A stretch of DNA of 64,000 nt from Palsa-295 sp963785585 (lineage in GTDB: Bacteria > Acidobacteriota > Terriglobia > Acidiferrales > UBA7541). Shown in pieces: positions 37,248 to 45,020 of this stretch. A program made the translations under genes and the position numbers. Positions within the stretch are counted from its first letter, which is position 1; the number at the start of each line of letters is the position of its first letter. A model generated the notes under the pieces. The model ran no database searches. It was not told the DNA's origin and worked only from the letters and a program-made list of their open reading frames with translations. The stretch covers positions 1 to 64,000 of the forward strand of contig CAWAVW010000001.1 in assembly GCA_963785585.1 (NCBI GenBank). Direction: 5' to 3'.

Positions 37248-38119
37248 CGAGTCCACTGAAGCTCGGGATTCCGAAAGGAAGTCTGCAGGACTCCACGATC
37301 GAACTGTTCGCTCGCGCCGGCTGGAGAATTTCGGTGAGTTCGCGGAGCTATTTCCCCGCGAGCGACGACCCCGAGATCGAATGTATGCTGGTCCGCGCGC
37401 AGGAGATGGCGCGCTACGTTGGCAGCGGCGCACTCGACGCCGGAATCACCGGTAAGGACTGGATTCTGGAAACAAGTGGCGACGTTCACGAGGTCGCCGA
37501 GCTGGTTTATGCGAAAACCAGCCTCGGCCGTGTGCGTTGGGTGCTTGCCGTCGCTGAAGATTCCGGCGTGCGCTCCGTGAGAGATCTCGAAGGCAAAGTA
37601 ATCGCAACGGAAGCGGTACGGCTTACAGAAAAATATCTGGAACGCCACGGCGTGAAGGCGCGTGTGGAGTTTTCCTGGGGCGCGACGGAAGTGAAGGTCC
37701 CACAACTCGCCGACGCGATTGTGGAAGTTACTGAGACCGGCGCGTCGCTGCGCGCGAACCACCTGCGCGTGGTCGATACGCTGCTCGAATCGGCGCCGTG
37801 GTTCATCGCCAACCCGGCCTCGTGGAAGGACGGGTGGAAGCGCGAAAAGATCGAAAACATGGTGATGCTCCTCGACGGTGCGATCAAAGCCTACAACCGC
37901 GTCGGATTGATGCTGAACGTGCGCCGCGACGATTTGAACGCCGTGCTGGCTGCGTTGCCGGCGCTGCGAAATCCAACCGTCGCCCAATTGAGCGATCCTG
38001 CATGGGTCGCCATCAATACAATTGTTGAAGAAAGAACCGTGCGGCAGTTGATTCCAAAACTGAAAGCGGCTCGCGCCGAAGGAATTGTTGAGTATCCTCT
38101 CAACAAAATCGTGTACTGA
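37244..38119 (+). CDS. hisG: ATP phosphoribosyltransferase HisG, long form
   Basis: 291 aa. It catalyses the first step, joining ATP and PRPP. LKLGIPKGSLQDSTIELFAR is the typical start, YVGSGALDAGITGKDWILE lies in the catalytic domain, and EVTETGASLRANHLRVVDTL is the PRPP-binding loop region. The C-terminal 75 residues (VGLMLNVRRDDLNAVLAALP and onward) form the ACT-like regulatory domain of the long HisG type, which binds histidine and needs no HisZ partner. It overlaps hisI by four bases and touches hisD by one. Confidence 0.95.
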   Translation: MTSPLKLGIPKGSLQDSTIELFARAGWRISVSSRSYFPASDDPEIECMLVRAQEMARYVGSGALDAGITGKDWILETSGDVHEVAELVYAKTSLGRVRWVLAVAEDSGVRSVRDLEGKVIATEAVRLTEKYLERHGVKARVEFSWGATEVKVPQLADAIVEVTETGASLRANHLRVVDTLLESAPWFIANPASWKDGWKREKIENMVMLLDGAIKAYNRVGLMLNVRRDDLNAVLAALPALRNPTVAQLSDPAWVAINTIVEERTVRQLIPKLKAARAEGIVEYPLNKIVY

Positions 38120-39372
38120 TGCGAATTCTTCAACTGACGGACTCCGTCGCCCGAAGGATCCTGGCGGCGCGTCGCTCGATCGACCGAAGCGCCGAACGCG
38201 TCGCATCGCAAATCGTGAACGATGTTCGGAAGCGTGGTGACGCAGCGCTTTTTTCGTGGACGAACAGGTTCGAGGGCGTGCGTCTGGACCGAGAACGTAT
38301 TTGGGTGCTTCCCAACGAGATGAAGAAGGCGGAGCGACGAGTTCCGGCTGAGTTCTTGGCCGCCGTGGATCACGCGGCAGTGAATATTCGAGAGGTCGCC
38401 AAGCGCCAAAAGCCGCGCGCGTGGAGCTTCGAGGTCGAGCCCGGCGTGCGAATCACCCAACGCAGGGTTCCGATTGAATCCGTCGGATGCTACGTTCCCG
38501 GAGGGCGGTTTTCGCTGGTATCGACCCTGCTCATGACTGCGATACCCGCGCAGGAGGCCGGCGTAACCCGCATCGTGGTCGCCAGCCCGCAGCCGGGAGA
38601 CGAACTCTTGGCGGTGGCCTCGCGTCTGAAGATCGAATCATTCCTGCGCATCGGCGGAGCGCAGGCGATTGGCGCACTCGCCTACGGAACAAAATCGATC
38701 GCTCCCGTGGACAAGATTTGCGGCCCCGGCAACCGCTATGTGACGGCTGCGAAACGGTTCGTGAGCGCCGATTGCTCGATTGATTTAATCGCGGGGCCGA
38801 CAGAGGCCATCGTATTCGCGGAAAGCGGAAACGCCGAATTTATCGCGGCGGACCTGATCGCCCAGGCGGAGCACGACCCGGATGCGACTTCGATTTTTGT
38901 CACAACATCTCGAACGCTGGGGCAACGCGTGCGCGATGCGTTGCAAATGCAACTCGCTGCACTGCCTGCTGCAAATCTCGCCAAAAAATCGCTTGGAAGG
39001 AACGGCGCGATTCTAAAAGCCAAATCGGTTGCCGACGCCGTTGATTTCGTCAATCGTTTTGCACCGGAGCACCTCACACTTGCCGGAGACGGCGCGAAGT
39101 TCGTCGAACGATTCACATCTGCCGGGAGCATCTTCTTGGGCGACTGGAGCGCTCAGGCGTTTGGCGACTACGCGACCGGCACGAATCACGTCTTGCCTAC
39201 CGGCGGCGCCGGACGCTCACGCGCGGGACTTTCGACCGCCGATTTTGTGAAGTGCATTTCCGTACAGGAGGTATCACGGGCCGGATTCCGCCGCCTCGCT
39301 CCTGTTGCTTCGGCTCTTGCTAAAGCGGAAGGCCTCACCGCGCATGGCCGCTCCGTGCAGGTGCGCCAATGA
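38119..39372 (+). CDS. hisD: Histidinol dehydrogenase HisD
   Basis: 417 aa. An NAD- and zinc-dependent enzyme doing the last two oxidations, from histidinol to histidine. Marks include VGCYVPGGRFSLVSTLLMTA, DKICGPGNRYVTAAKR, LIAGPTEAIVFAESGN, ADLIAQAEHDPDA (Gln and His of the zinc site) and NHVLPTGGAGRSRAGL. Its ATG shares one base with the hisG stop (TGATG), and its stop overlaps hisC by four bases. Length is normal. Confidence 0.96.
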   Translation: MRILQLTDSVARRILAARRSIDRSAERVASQIVNDVRKRGDAALFSWTNRFEGVRLDRERIWVLPNEMKKAERRVPAEFLAAVDHAAVNIREVAKRQKPRAWSFEVEPGVRITQRRVPIESVGCYVPGGRFSLVSTLLMTAIPAQEAGVTRIVVASPQPGDELLAVASRLKIESFLRIGGAQAIGALAYGTKSIAPVDKICGPGNRYVTAAKRFVSADCSIDLIAGPTEAIVFAESGNAEFIAADLIAQAEHDPDATSIFVTTSRTLGQRVRDALQMQLAALPAANLAKKSLGRNGAILKAKSVADAVDFVNRFAPEHLTLAGDGAKFVERFTSAGSIFLGDWSAQAFGDYATGTNHVLPTGGAGRSRAGLSTADFVKCISVQEVSRAGFRRLAPVASALAKAEGLTAHGRSVQVRQ

Positions 39373-40436
39373 GAGCGGGCAACGGACCCTCGATTCACTG
39401 CCGCCGTGCGGTCGAAAGGATGCGCGCTTACCACCCGCCGCTGGAGGGTCGCGAGGGCAAATTGCGCCTCGACTTCAACGAAAATACGCGAGGTTGTTCC
39501 CCGGCGGTGAAAAAAGCACTGGGTCGGTTGAGCCCCGACGACGTTGGCATGTATCCCGAGCAGGAAACCGTCAGGCGCGCGTTAGCGCGCCATTTCCGCG
39601 TCTCTTCGGAAGAACTATTGCTGACAAACGGAACCGACGAAGCGCTCCACTTGATTGCCAACACGTACATCGAACGCCGCGACAAGGTACTTTTGGTCGA
39701 ACCCACCTTCGCGATGTACCGATTTTATTCCGAACTCGCCGGCGCCAGGATTCATGCGCTTCGGTACGATGACCGGCTTACGTTTCCGTTGGCAGCGGTT
39801 CTAGCAGCACTCAACAAGAAGCCACGCGTCTTTTTTTTGGCCAATCCCAATAATCCGACGGGAAGCGTTCTGACTTCCGCTCAATTGAGAATGCTTCTGA
39901 GCGCCGCAAAGCAAACTCTGGTCGTCATCGACGAAGCCTATTTCGAATATTGCGGCATCACTGTGCTGTCCTGGATTCGGCGTCATACCAATCTCGTTGT
40001 GACGCGAACATTCTCAAAATCCGCGGGCATGGCGGGCCTTCGCCTGGGATGCATCTTCACTCATCGCGCCAACGCATCCGTGATGCGGAAGGCGGCGTCT
40101 CCATACCCGGTGAATATCGCGGCGCTGGTCGCCGCTCGTGCATTCGTGCGCGATACCGCGTTTTTGCGCTCGACGCTGCTGGAGTTTGCAAAAAGCCGCG
40201 ACGAACTTCGAACCGGGCTCACACGTATGGGCCTCACGATTTTCCCGAGTGCGGGCAATTTCATTCTCGTCGATCTCGGCGAGCGCGCAAAAAGAGTGGT
40301 CATCGCACTGGCGCGACAAAAGATTCTCATCCGCGACCGTTCCAGTGATTTCGGGGGACGCGGATACGTCCGCATCACGATTGGCACAACCCCGCAGACC
40401 CGTCGCGTCTTACGCGCATTGAAAGAGGTGCTATGA
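39369..40436 (+). CDS. hisC: Histidinol-phosphate aminotransferase HisC
   Basis: 355 aa, PLP-dependent, converting imidazole-acetol phosphate to histidinol phosphate. LRLDFNENTRGCSPAVKKAL is the N-terminal substrate loop. FFLANPNNPTGSVL and VIDEAYFEY bind PLP, and VTRTFSKSAGMAGLRLGC carries the Schiff-base Lys. YVRITIGTTPQTRRVLRAL near the end holds the conserved Arg. The start overlaps hisD and the stop overlaps hisB, each by four bases. Confidence 0.95.
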   Translation: MRAGNGPSIHCRRAVERMRAYHPPLEGREGKLRLDFNENTRGCSPAVKKALGRLSPDDVGMYPEQETVRRALARHFRVSSEELLLTNGTDEALHLIANTYIERRDKVLLVEPTFAMYRFYSELAGARIHALRYDDRLTFPLAAVLAALNKKPRVFFLANPNNPTGSVLTSAQLRMLLSAAKQTLVVIDEAYFEYCGITVLSWIRRHTNLVVTRTFSKSAGMAGLRLGCIFTHRANASVMRKAASPYPVNIAALVAARAFVRDTAFLRSTLLEFAKSRDELRTGLTRMGLTIFPSAGNFILVDLGERAKRVVIALARQKILIRDRSSDFGGRGYVRITIGTTPQTRRVLRALKEVL

Positions 40437-41020
40437 GAAAAGCATTGGTCCACCGGCGAACGAACGAAACCGACGTCCTTGTGAAAATCAATCTCGACGG
40501 CCGGGGAAAAGCGCGTATCGACACGGGCGTCCGCTTTTTCGATCACATGCTCGCACAAATTGCCCGCCATGGCGCGCTCGATCTCGAACTCATCGCGAAA
40601 GGCGACCTCGACGTGGACCAGCACCATACCGTCGAAGATACCGGCATCGCGCTGGGGCAAGCTGTGAGGAAGGCGCTCGGCGACAAGCGCGGCATCCTCC
40701 GCGCCGGATATTTCCTGATGCCCATGGACGAATCGCTCGGTATGGCCGCCATCGATTTCTCGGGGCGCGGCTATTGCGTCTGCACATGGAAGCCGCTGGC
40801 GAAACGCGTGGGCGATTTTCAGACTGAGCTCCTCGACGATTTTTTCCAGGCGTTCGCGCAGGCTGCCGCTGCAAATGTCCACGTGAAATTTCTGTACGGC
40901 CGTTCGTCCCATCATCAGATCGAGGTACTGTTCAAAGCTTTTGCGCGCGCCCTGCGTTTTGCCGTCACCCGCGACAAGCAATTGCGGCGTGTGCTGCCGA
41001 GCACCAAGGGCGTACTGTGA
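40433..41020 (+). CDS. hisB: Imidazoleglycerol-phosphate dehydratase HisB
   Basis: 195 aa, the single-function form without the histidinol-phosphatase domain found in enterobacterial HisB. The two metal-binding motifs are DVDQHHTVEDTGIALGQA and SSHHQIEVLFKAFARALRFA, with IDTGVRFFDHMLAQIARHG at the N-terminal part. A separate phosphatase must come from elsewhere in the genome. It overlaps hisC and hisH by four bases. Confidence 0.95.
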   Translation: MRKALVHRRTNETDVLVKINLDGRGKARIDTGVRFFDHMLAQIARHGALDLELIAKGDLDVDQHHTVEDTGIALGQAVRKALGDKRGILRAGYFLMPMDESLGMAAIDFSGRGYCVCTWKPLAKRVGDFQTELLDDFFQAFAQAAAANVHVKFLYGRSSHHQIEVLFKAFARALRFAVTRDKQLRRVLPSTKGVL

Positions 41021-41622
41021 AAATCGTCATCATTGACTACGGCGCCGGAAATCTTCCGTCCGTGGAACGAGCGATCGCATCGCTCGGCGCGGAAACCGAA
41101 CGAGCGTCTTCGCCACAGACCGTGAATTCGGCTCGGGCGATCGTTTTGCCCGGTGTCGGTCATTTCTCCGCGTTCGTTGCAGGGTTGCGCGAGCGCAATC
41201 TCACAGAATCCGTGCAGCAGGCAATTCGCGCTGGCGTGCCCGTGCTGGGAATTTGCCTCGGATTGCAGGCGATGTATCACTCGAGCGACGAAGCTCCGCA
41301 GGAAAAGGGCCTCGCTTTGCTGGGCAACAACGTTCAGTCGTTACCGGCGAACGTCAAATCTCCCCACATCGGATGGAACCAGGTCCGGCGCCTGCGGGAT
41401 TCCCTATTGCTTCGGAGTATCCCCGACGACGCCTATTTCTATTTCGCGCATTCGTACGCCGCCCCGGAACACGCTCCTGAAACTGCTGCCGTGTGCGATC
41501 ACGGCTTCCCGTTTACAGCAGTGATGGAGCGGGGAGCGCTCATGGGCGTTCAATTTCACCCGGAGAAATCCGGAGCCGCCGGGGCACAAGTGTTGAAAAA
41601 TTTTCTGGAGTTCGCGCAATGA
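41017..41622 (+). CDS. hisH: Imidazole glycerol phosphate synthase glutaminase subunit HisH
   Basis: 201 aa. A class I glutamine amidotransferase that feeds ammonia to HisF. The nucleophilic Cys is in PVLGICLGLQAMY, and the His-Glu pair is in GVQFHPEKSG. VIIDYGAGNLPSVERAI is the usual start. It overlaps hisB and hisF, and its direct pairing with hisF fits the HisH-HisF complex. Confidence 0.95.
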   Translation: MKIVIIDYGAGNLPSVERAIASLGAETERASSPQTVNSARAIVLPGVGHFSAFVAGLRERNLTESVQQAIRAGVPVLGICLGLQAMYHSSDEAPQEKGLALLGNNVQSLPANVKSPHIGWNQVRRLRDSLLLRSIPDDAYFYFAHSYAAPEHAPETAAVCDHGFPFTAVMERGALMGVQFHPEKSGAAGAQVLKNFLEFAQ

Positions 41623-42383
41623 CTCTCGCGCGCCGCATCATTCCCTGCCTCGATGTGGACGCAGGCCGCGTCGTGAAGGGCGTCGAATTTGAGAGCCTGC
41701 GCGACATGGGCGATCCCGCCACGCTCGCCGCGCGATATAACCGGGAAGGCGCCGACGAACTCGTCATGCTGGACATCACCGCGACGCGGGACGGGCGGGC
41801 GACGTTTCTGGAAACCGTGCGTGCTGTCGCACAGGAGCTCCAAATTCCCTTCACCGCGGGAGGCGGTATCCGCGCTCTCGATGACGGAAACGCGGTTTTG
41901 CGCGCCGGCGCGGACAAAGTTACGGTCAACTCGGCCGCGGTGGCGCGCCCCGAACTCATCTCCGAACTGGCCAATCAATTCGGCTCGCAAGCGGTCGTTC
42001 TCTCGATGGACGTGAAAAGAGCCGGCGCAGGCTGGCAGGTCTTCGTGCGCGGAGGACGGGACGCAACGGGTCTCGATGCGGCCGCATGGGCGCGCGAGGG
42101 CGTTGCGCGCGGGGCCGGCGAAATCATGCTGACCTCGATCGACCGCGACGGCACTTGCTCGGGATTCGACTGCGAACTGACGGCCACAATCTCGCGTGCC
42201 GTGCAGGTTCCCGTGATCGCGTCGGGAGGCGCGCAATCCTTCCAGGATTTTCTAGACGTCTTCGAGCGTGGCGCGGCCGACGCCGCGCTGGCCGCCTCGA
42301 TATTTCACAGCGAAGCGCGATCGATCAGCGAACTGAAATCGTTTCTCGCGGCTCGGGACGTACCGGTGCGAATCGTCCGATGA
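41619..42383 (+). CDS. hisF: Imidazole glycerol phosphate synthase cyclase subunit HisF
   Basis: 254 aa from ATG 41619, which overlaps the hisH stop; an upstream in-frame extension is antisense-like and rejected. The barrel begins RRIIPCLDVDAGRVVKGVEF with the first catalytic Asp, and AVVLSMDVKRAGAGWQVFVR carries the second. PFTAGGGIRALDD and VIASGGAQSFQDF bind phosphate. It closes the imidazole ring and releases AICAR to purine synthesis. It overlaps hisA by four bases. Confidence 0.95.
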   Translation: MTLARRIIPCLDVDAGRVVKGVEFESLRDMGDPATLAARYNREGADELVMLDITATRDGRATFLETVRAVAQELQIPFTAGGGIRALDDGNAVLRAGADKVTVNSAAVARPELISELANQFGSQAVVLSMDVKRAGAGWQVFVRGGRDATGLDAAAWAREGVARGAGEIMLTSIDRDGTCSGFDCELTATISRAVQVPVIASGGAQSFQDFLDVFERGAADAALAASIFHSEARSISELKSFLAARDVPVRIVR

Positions 42384-43069
42384 TCATTCCCTGCATCGAC
42401 CTTCAGGGTGGAAGAGCCGTGCAGCTCGTTCGCGGAAAGCGCCTCGCGCTTTCGCTCGACGACGTGCTCGGTCTGCTCGAATACTTTCAGAGCTACCCCA
42501 TCCTCCACGTAATCGATCTCGACGCCGCCATGCGCACGGGTTCGAATTCACGTTGGATCAAGACGCTATGCAAACGCGGCAGGATGAAAGTGCGCGTCGG
42601 CGGTGGCATCCGTTCAACCGCGCGAGCTGCGCGTATCCTCTCGTGGGGAGCTGAGAAAATAATTGTAGGTAGCGCGGCGTTTCGCGGCGCGGATGGCAAA
42701 ATTGCACACAAATTTCTACGCAGCCTGAAGGCAAGCGTCGGCCGCCGGCGAATTATCATCGCGTTGGATACCAAAGGCGGGAAAATCGTGGTGCGGGGTT
42801 GGCGGGAACGCCTGGCACTGCGCGCCCAGGACGTAATGCCCGCGCTGGAGCCCTACTGCTCGGAGTTTCTGGCGACGTACGTGGACAACGAGGGGACGAT
42901 GCGGGGAACAAACCTGGCGTGGTACCGCGCACTGCGCCGCGCAACGAACCTGCCAATCACCGCGGCGGGCGGGATCCGCAGCCAAAAAGAAGTGCGCGCT
43001 CTGGCAAAACTAGGAATGCACGCCGCCGTCGGCATGGCCCTCTACCGCGGCAAATTCATCGACGATTGA
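42380..43069 (+). CDS. hisA: ProFAR isomerase HisA
   Basis: 229 aa, a TIM barrel homologous to HisF. MIIPCIDLQGGRAVQLVRGK has the first catalytic Asp, RIIIALDTKGGKIVVRGW the second, and VGGGIRSTARAARILSWGAE and PITAAGGIRSQKEVRALA the phosphate sites. It isomerises ProFAR to PRFAR. At 229 residues it is slightly shorter than usual, and the DNEGTMRGT segment replaces the common DGTLSG form, so it is a divergent HisA. It is the last gene of the operon. Confidence in HisA over a HisF paralogue comes from the start motif and its place. Confidence 0.9.
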   Translation: MIIPCIDLQGGRAVQLVRGKRLALSLDDVLGLLEYFQSYPILHVIDLDAAMRTGSNSRWIKTLCKRGRMKVRVGGGIRSTARAARILSWGAEKIIVGSAAFRGADGKIAHKFLRSLKASVGRRRIIIALDTKGGKIVVRGWRERLALRAQDVMPALEPYCSEFLATYVDNEGTMRGTNLAWYRALRRATNLPITAAGGIRSQKEVRALAKLGMHAAVGMALYRGKFIDD

Positions 43070-43185
43070 CGCGAAGCGGCCCGGGCACACTCTAACGCTT
43101 TCCACGCATCTTCTTGATTCTTCGCCGCAGAATCGGCGGCACGCAGTCCCTCGCCGAATCGTCGCGCAGCGTGTTCGCAGCCCAT
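43042..43185 (-). CDS. Possible small protein convergent with hisA
   Basis: A 47-residue frame from ATG 43185: MGCEHAARRFGEGLRAADSA, AKNQEDAWKALECARAASRQ, SSMNLPR. The amphipathic, Ala-rich helical composition looks protein-like and the frame extends upstream for about 60 bases without a stop. It overlaps the hisA 3' end by 28 bp. No clear ribosome site or known family; low confidence. Confidence 0.25.
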   Translation of the reverse strand: MGCEHAARRFGEGLRAADSAAKNQEDAWKALECARAASRQSSMNLPR

Positions 43186-43343
43186 CGCGAACGAGGCCCC
43201 CAAATTCCAGTGAGAACGGCTCCGTCTCGGATCCGACGCGGGAAACTGTAGGCATCAGGCGCGGGAAACTAGAATGAGCGCTTCACGCGAAGCGAACGAA
43301 ACGACCGGCGAACCGCCGGCGAACGATGAGCCGATCGATGTCG
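43186..43343. other. Intergenic stretch between convergent his and ugd genes
   Basis: Nothing identifiable. A short direct repeat GCGGGAAACT occurs twice near 43,240-43,270. No hairpin with a T run was seen for either convergent transcript. Confidence 0.4.
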
Positions 43344-44780
43344 TTACTCCGAGCTTCGCGTTCCCGCCGGGAGCACGTCGCCGCTCGGATGATCCATGGC
43401 TGCGGACATGTGCTGGGGAACGCCGGACGCACGACCGATACTATGGTAGATCAGCCCTGCGGCCATCATCTGGCTGGGTTGATACAAGTTTCGGCCGTCA
43501 ATTACGATCGGATACTTCAATAGCGACCGTACTCTTGCAAGATCTAGCGCCGCGAACTCCTTCCATTCCGTCAGGATCAGGAGCGCGTCGCATCCCTTCG
43601 CTGCATCGTAAGCGTCGGTTGCGTACGTCACACCGGTCTTCGACAACACTTCTTGCGCCCGCGCTGTCGCTGCGGGATCAAATACTCGAACCTGCGATCC
43701 GTCCTTCAAAAGTGATTCGATAATCGCGATGGCTGGACTTTCGCGAATGTCGTCGGTATCGCCCTTGAATGCCAGCCCCAACACACCGAGTTGCTTTCCG
43801 CGAAGCGTCCACAACGCGCTGCGAATTTTTTTCAGGAAGCGCCGCCGCTGTTCATCGTTGATGCGAATGACTTCGGACAATAGGCTAAAATCGTAACCGC
43901 ATTGCATCGCCACGGCGTGGAACGCCTGCACATCCTTCGGAAAGCACGATCCGCCGTATCCGATTCCGGCATTCAGGAATTTCGGTCCGATGCGCGAGTC
44001 GGAGCCGATCCCGGCGCGAACCTGTTGAATGTCCGCTCCGACCGCTTCGGAAATATTTGCCACGGCATTGATGAACGAAATCTTCATTGCCAGGAAAGCA
44101 TTCGAGGCGTGTTTAATCAGTTCGGCGCTTTTCGCGTTCGTTACGATTATTTGGGCCTTGGGTGGCACCGGCCCCTCGATCTTGATCGCGTCGGGTTGAC
44201 TGTAATACGTGCCGCTCGTAAGCGGGAGATAGATTTGCTGCATCAGCTTGGCGCTTGATTCATCATCCACGCCAACAACGATTCGATCCGGGTATAAGAA
44301 ATCGCCAACCGCTGTTCCTTCCCGGAGGAATTCGGGGTTTGAGGCGACAGAAAAGAAAGCCGCCTTTGCACCGTTCATCAGCAACGTTTTCCGAAGCGAT
44401 TCGCAGGTTCGAACGGGCACGGTGCTCTTTTCCACGACCAGCGTCGGCTTATCGATTGCCGCCGCGATTTCGTAGGCTACCGCTTCGACAAACGACAAAT
44501 CCGCTTCGCCGGTCTCGGATTGCGGAGTACCGACGGTAATGAACACGGCGTCTGCTGCCTTCACGGACTTGGCTACGGACGTGGAAAACCGAAGGCGGCC
44601 ACCGCGGTGGCGCTTCAACAACTCGGGCAGGTGATTTTCATGGATCGGGACTTCGCCGCGCTCCAGCGCCGCGATCTTGGCGCTGTCGTTGTCCACAGAT
44701 ATCACCTCGTGGCCGATCTCCGCGAAGCAAACCGCTGATACCAGCCCCACGTAACCTGAGCCGATCACTGCAATCCGCAT
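43344..44780 (-). CDS. ugd: UDP-glucose 6-dehydrogenase (copy 1)
   Basis: 478 aa, ATG at 44780. It oxidises UDP-glucose twice with NAD to UDP-glucuronate, a precursor for exopolysaccharide. MRIAVIGSGYVGLVSAVCFA is the NAD-binding Rossmann start, VFITVGTPQSETGEADLSFV follows, and NAGIGYGGSCFPKDVQAF carries the catalytic Cys at residue 279. LGLAFKGDTDDIRESPAI begins the C-terminal UDP-binding domain. It is very similar throughout to the second copy at 59,402-60,853, with the same catalytic Cys position. It is the last gene of the minus-strand polysaccharide locus and separated from the rest by a large secreted-protein gene. Confidence 0.95.
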   Translation of the reverse strand: MRIAVIGSGYVGLVSAVCFAEIGHEVISVDNDSAKIAALERGEVPIHENHLPELLKRHRGGRLRFSTSVAKSVKAADAVFITVGTPQSETGEADLSFVEAVAYEIAAAIDKPTLVVEKSTVPVRTCESLRKTLLMNGAKAAFFSVASNPEFLREGTAVGDFLYPDRIVVGVDDESSAKLMQQIYLPLTSGTYYSQPDAIKIEGPVPPKAQIIVTNAKSAELIKHASNAFLAMKISFINAVANISEAVGADIQQVRAGIGSDSRIGPKFLNAGIGYGGSCFPKDVQAFHAVAMQCGYDFSLLSEVIRINDEQRRRFLKKIRSALWTLRGKQLGVLGLAFKGDTDDIRESPAIAIIESLLKDGSQVRVFDPAATARAQEVLSKTGVTYATDAYDAAKGCDALLILTEWKEFAALDLARVRSLLKYPIVIDGRNLYQPSQMMAAGLIYHSIGRASGVPQHMSAAMDHPSGDVLPAGTRSSE

Positions 44781-45020
44781 AACTGCCTCCGGGTGAAAAT
44801 TAGCGTCTCAACCTACTGAGCCTCCGCGGGCTGAGGCGACGGCGCTGTCAATCCTGGTTGAAACGCCGGAAAGCTCTTACTGCTTGGCCGGCAGCGCAAG
44901 CTGTGCTGATCGCCGGACTCGCGATTGTTTTCGCAAGCTCAAAAAGGGCAATCGGTTCCCCGGGATTCTAGGAATCCAAACGGCCCTGTTAAGTTTCTGT
45001 CGTCAGCCTGCCTCACCCAG
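44781..45020. other. Intergenic region upstream of ugd copy 1
   Basis: 240 bp without a gene. No promoter or terminator could be named with confidence. Confidence 0.4.

Noticed and set aside
43274..43723. A 149-residue plus-strand frame after hisA
   Set aside because: Three quarters of it is antisense to the well-supported ugd gene and shows no family pattern.
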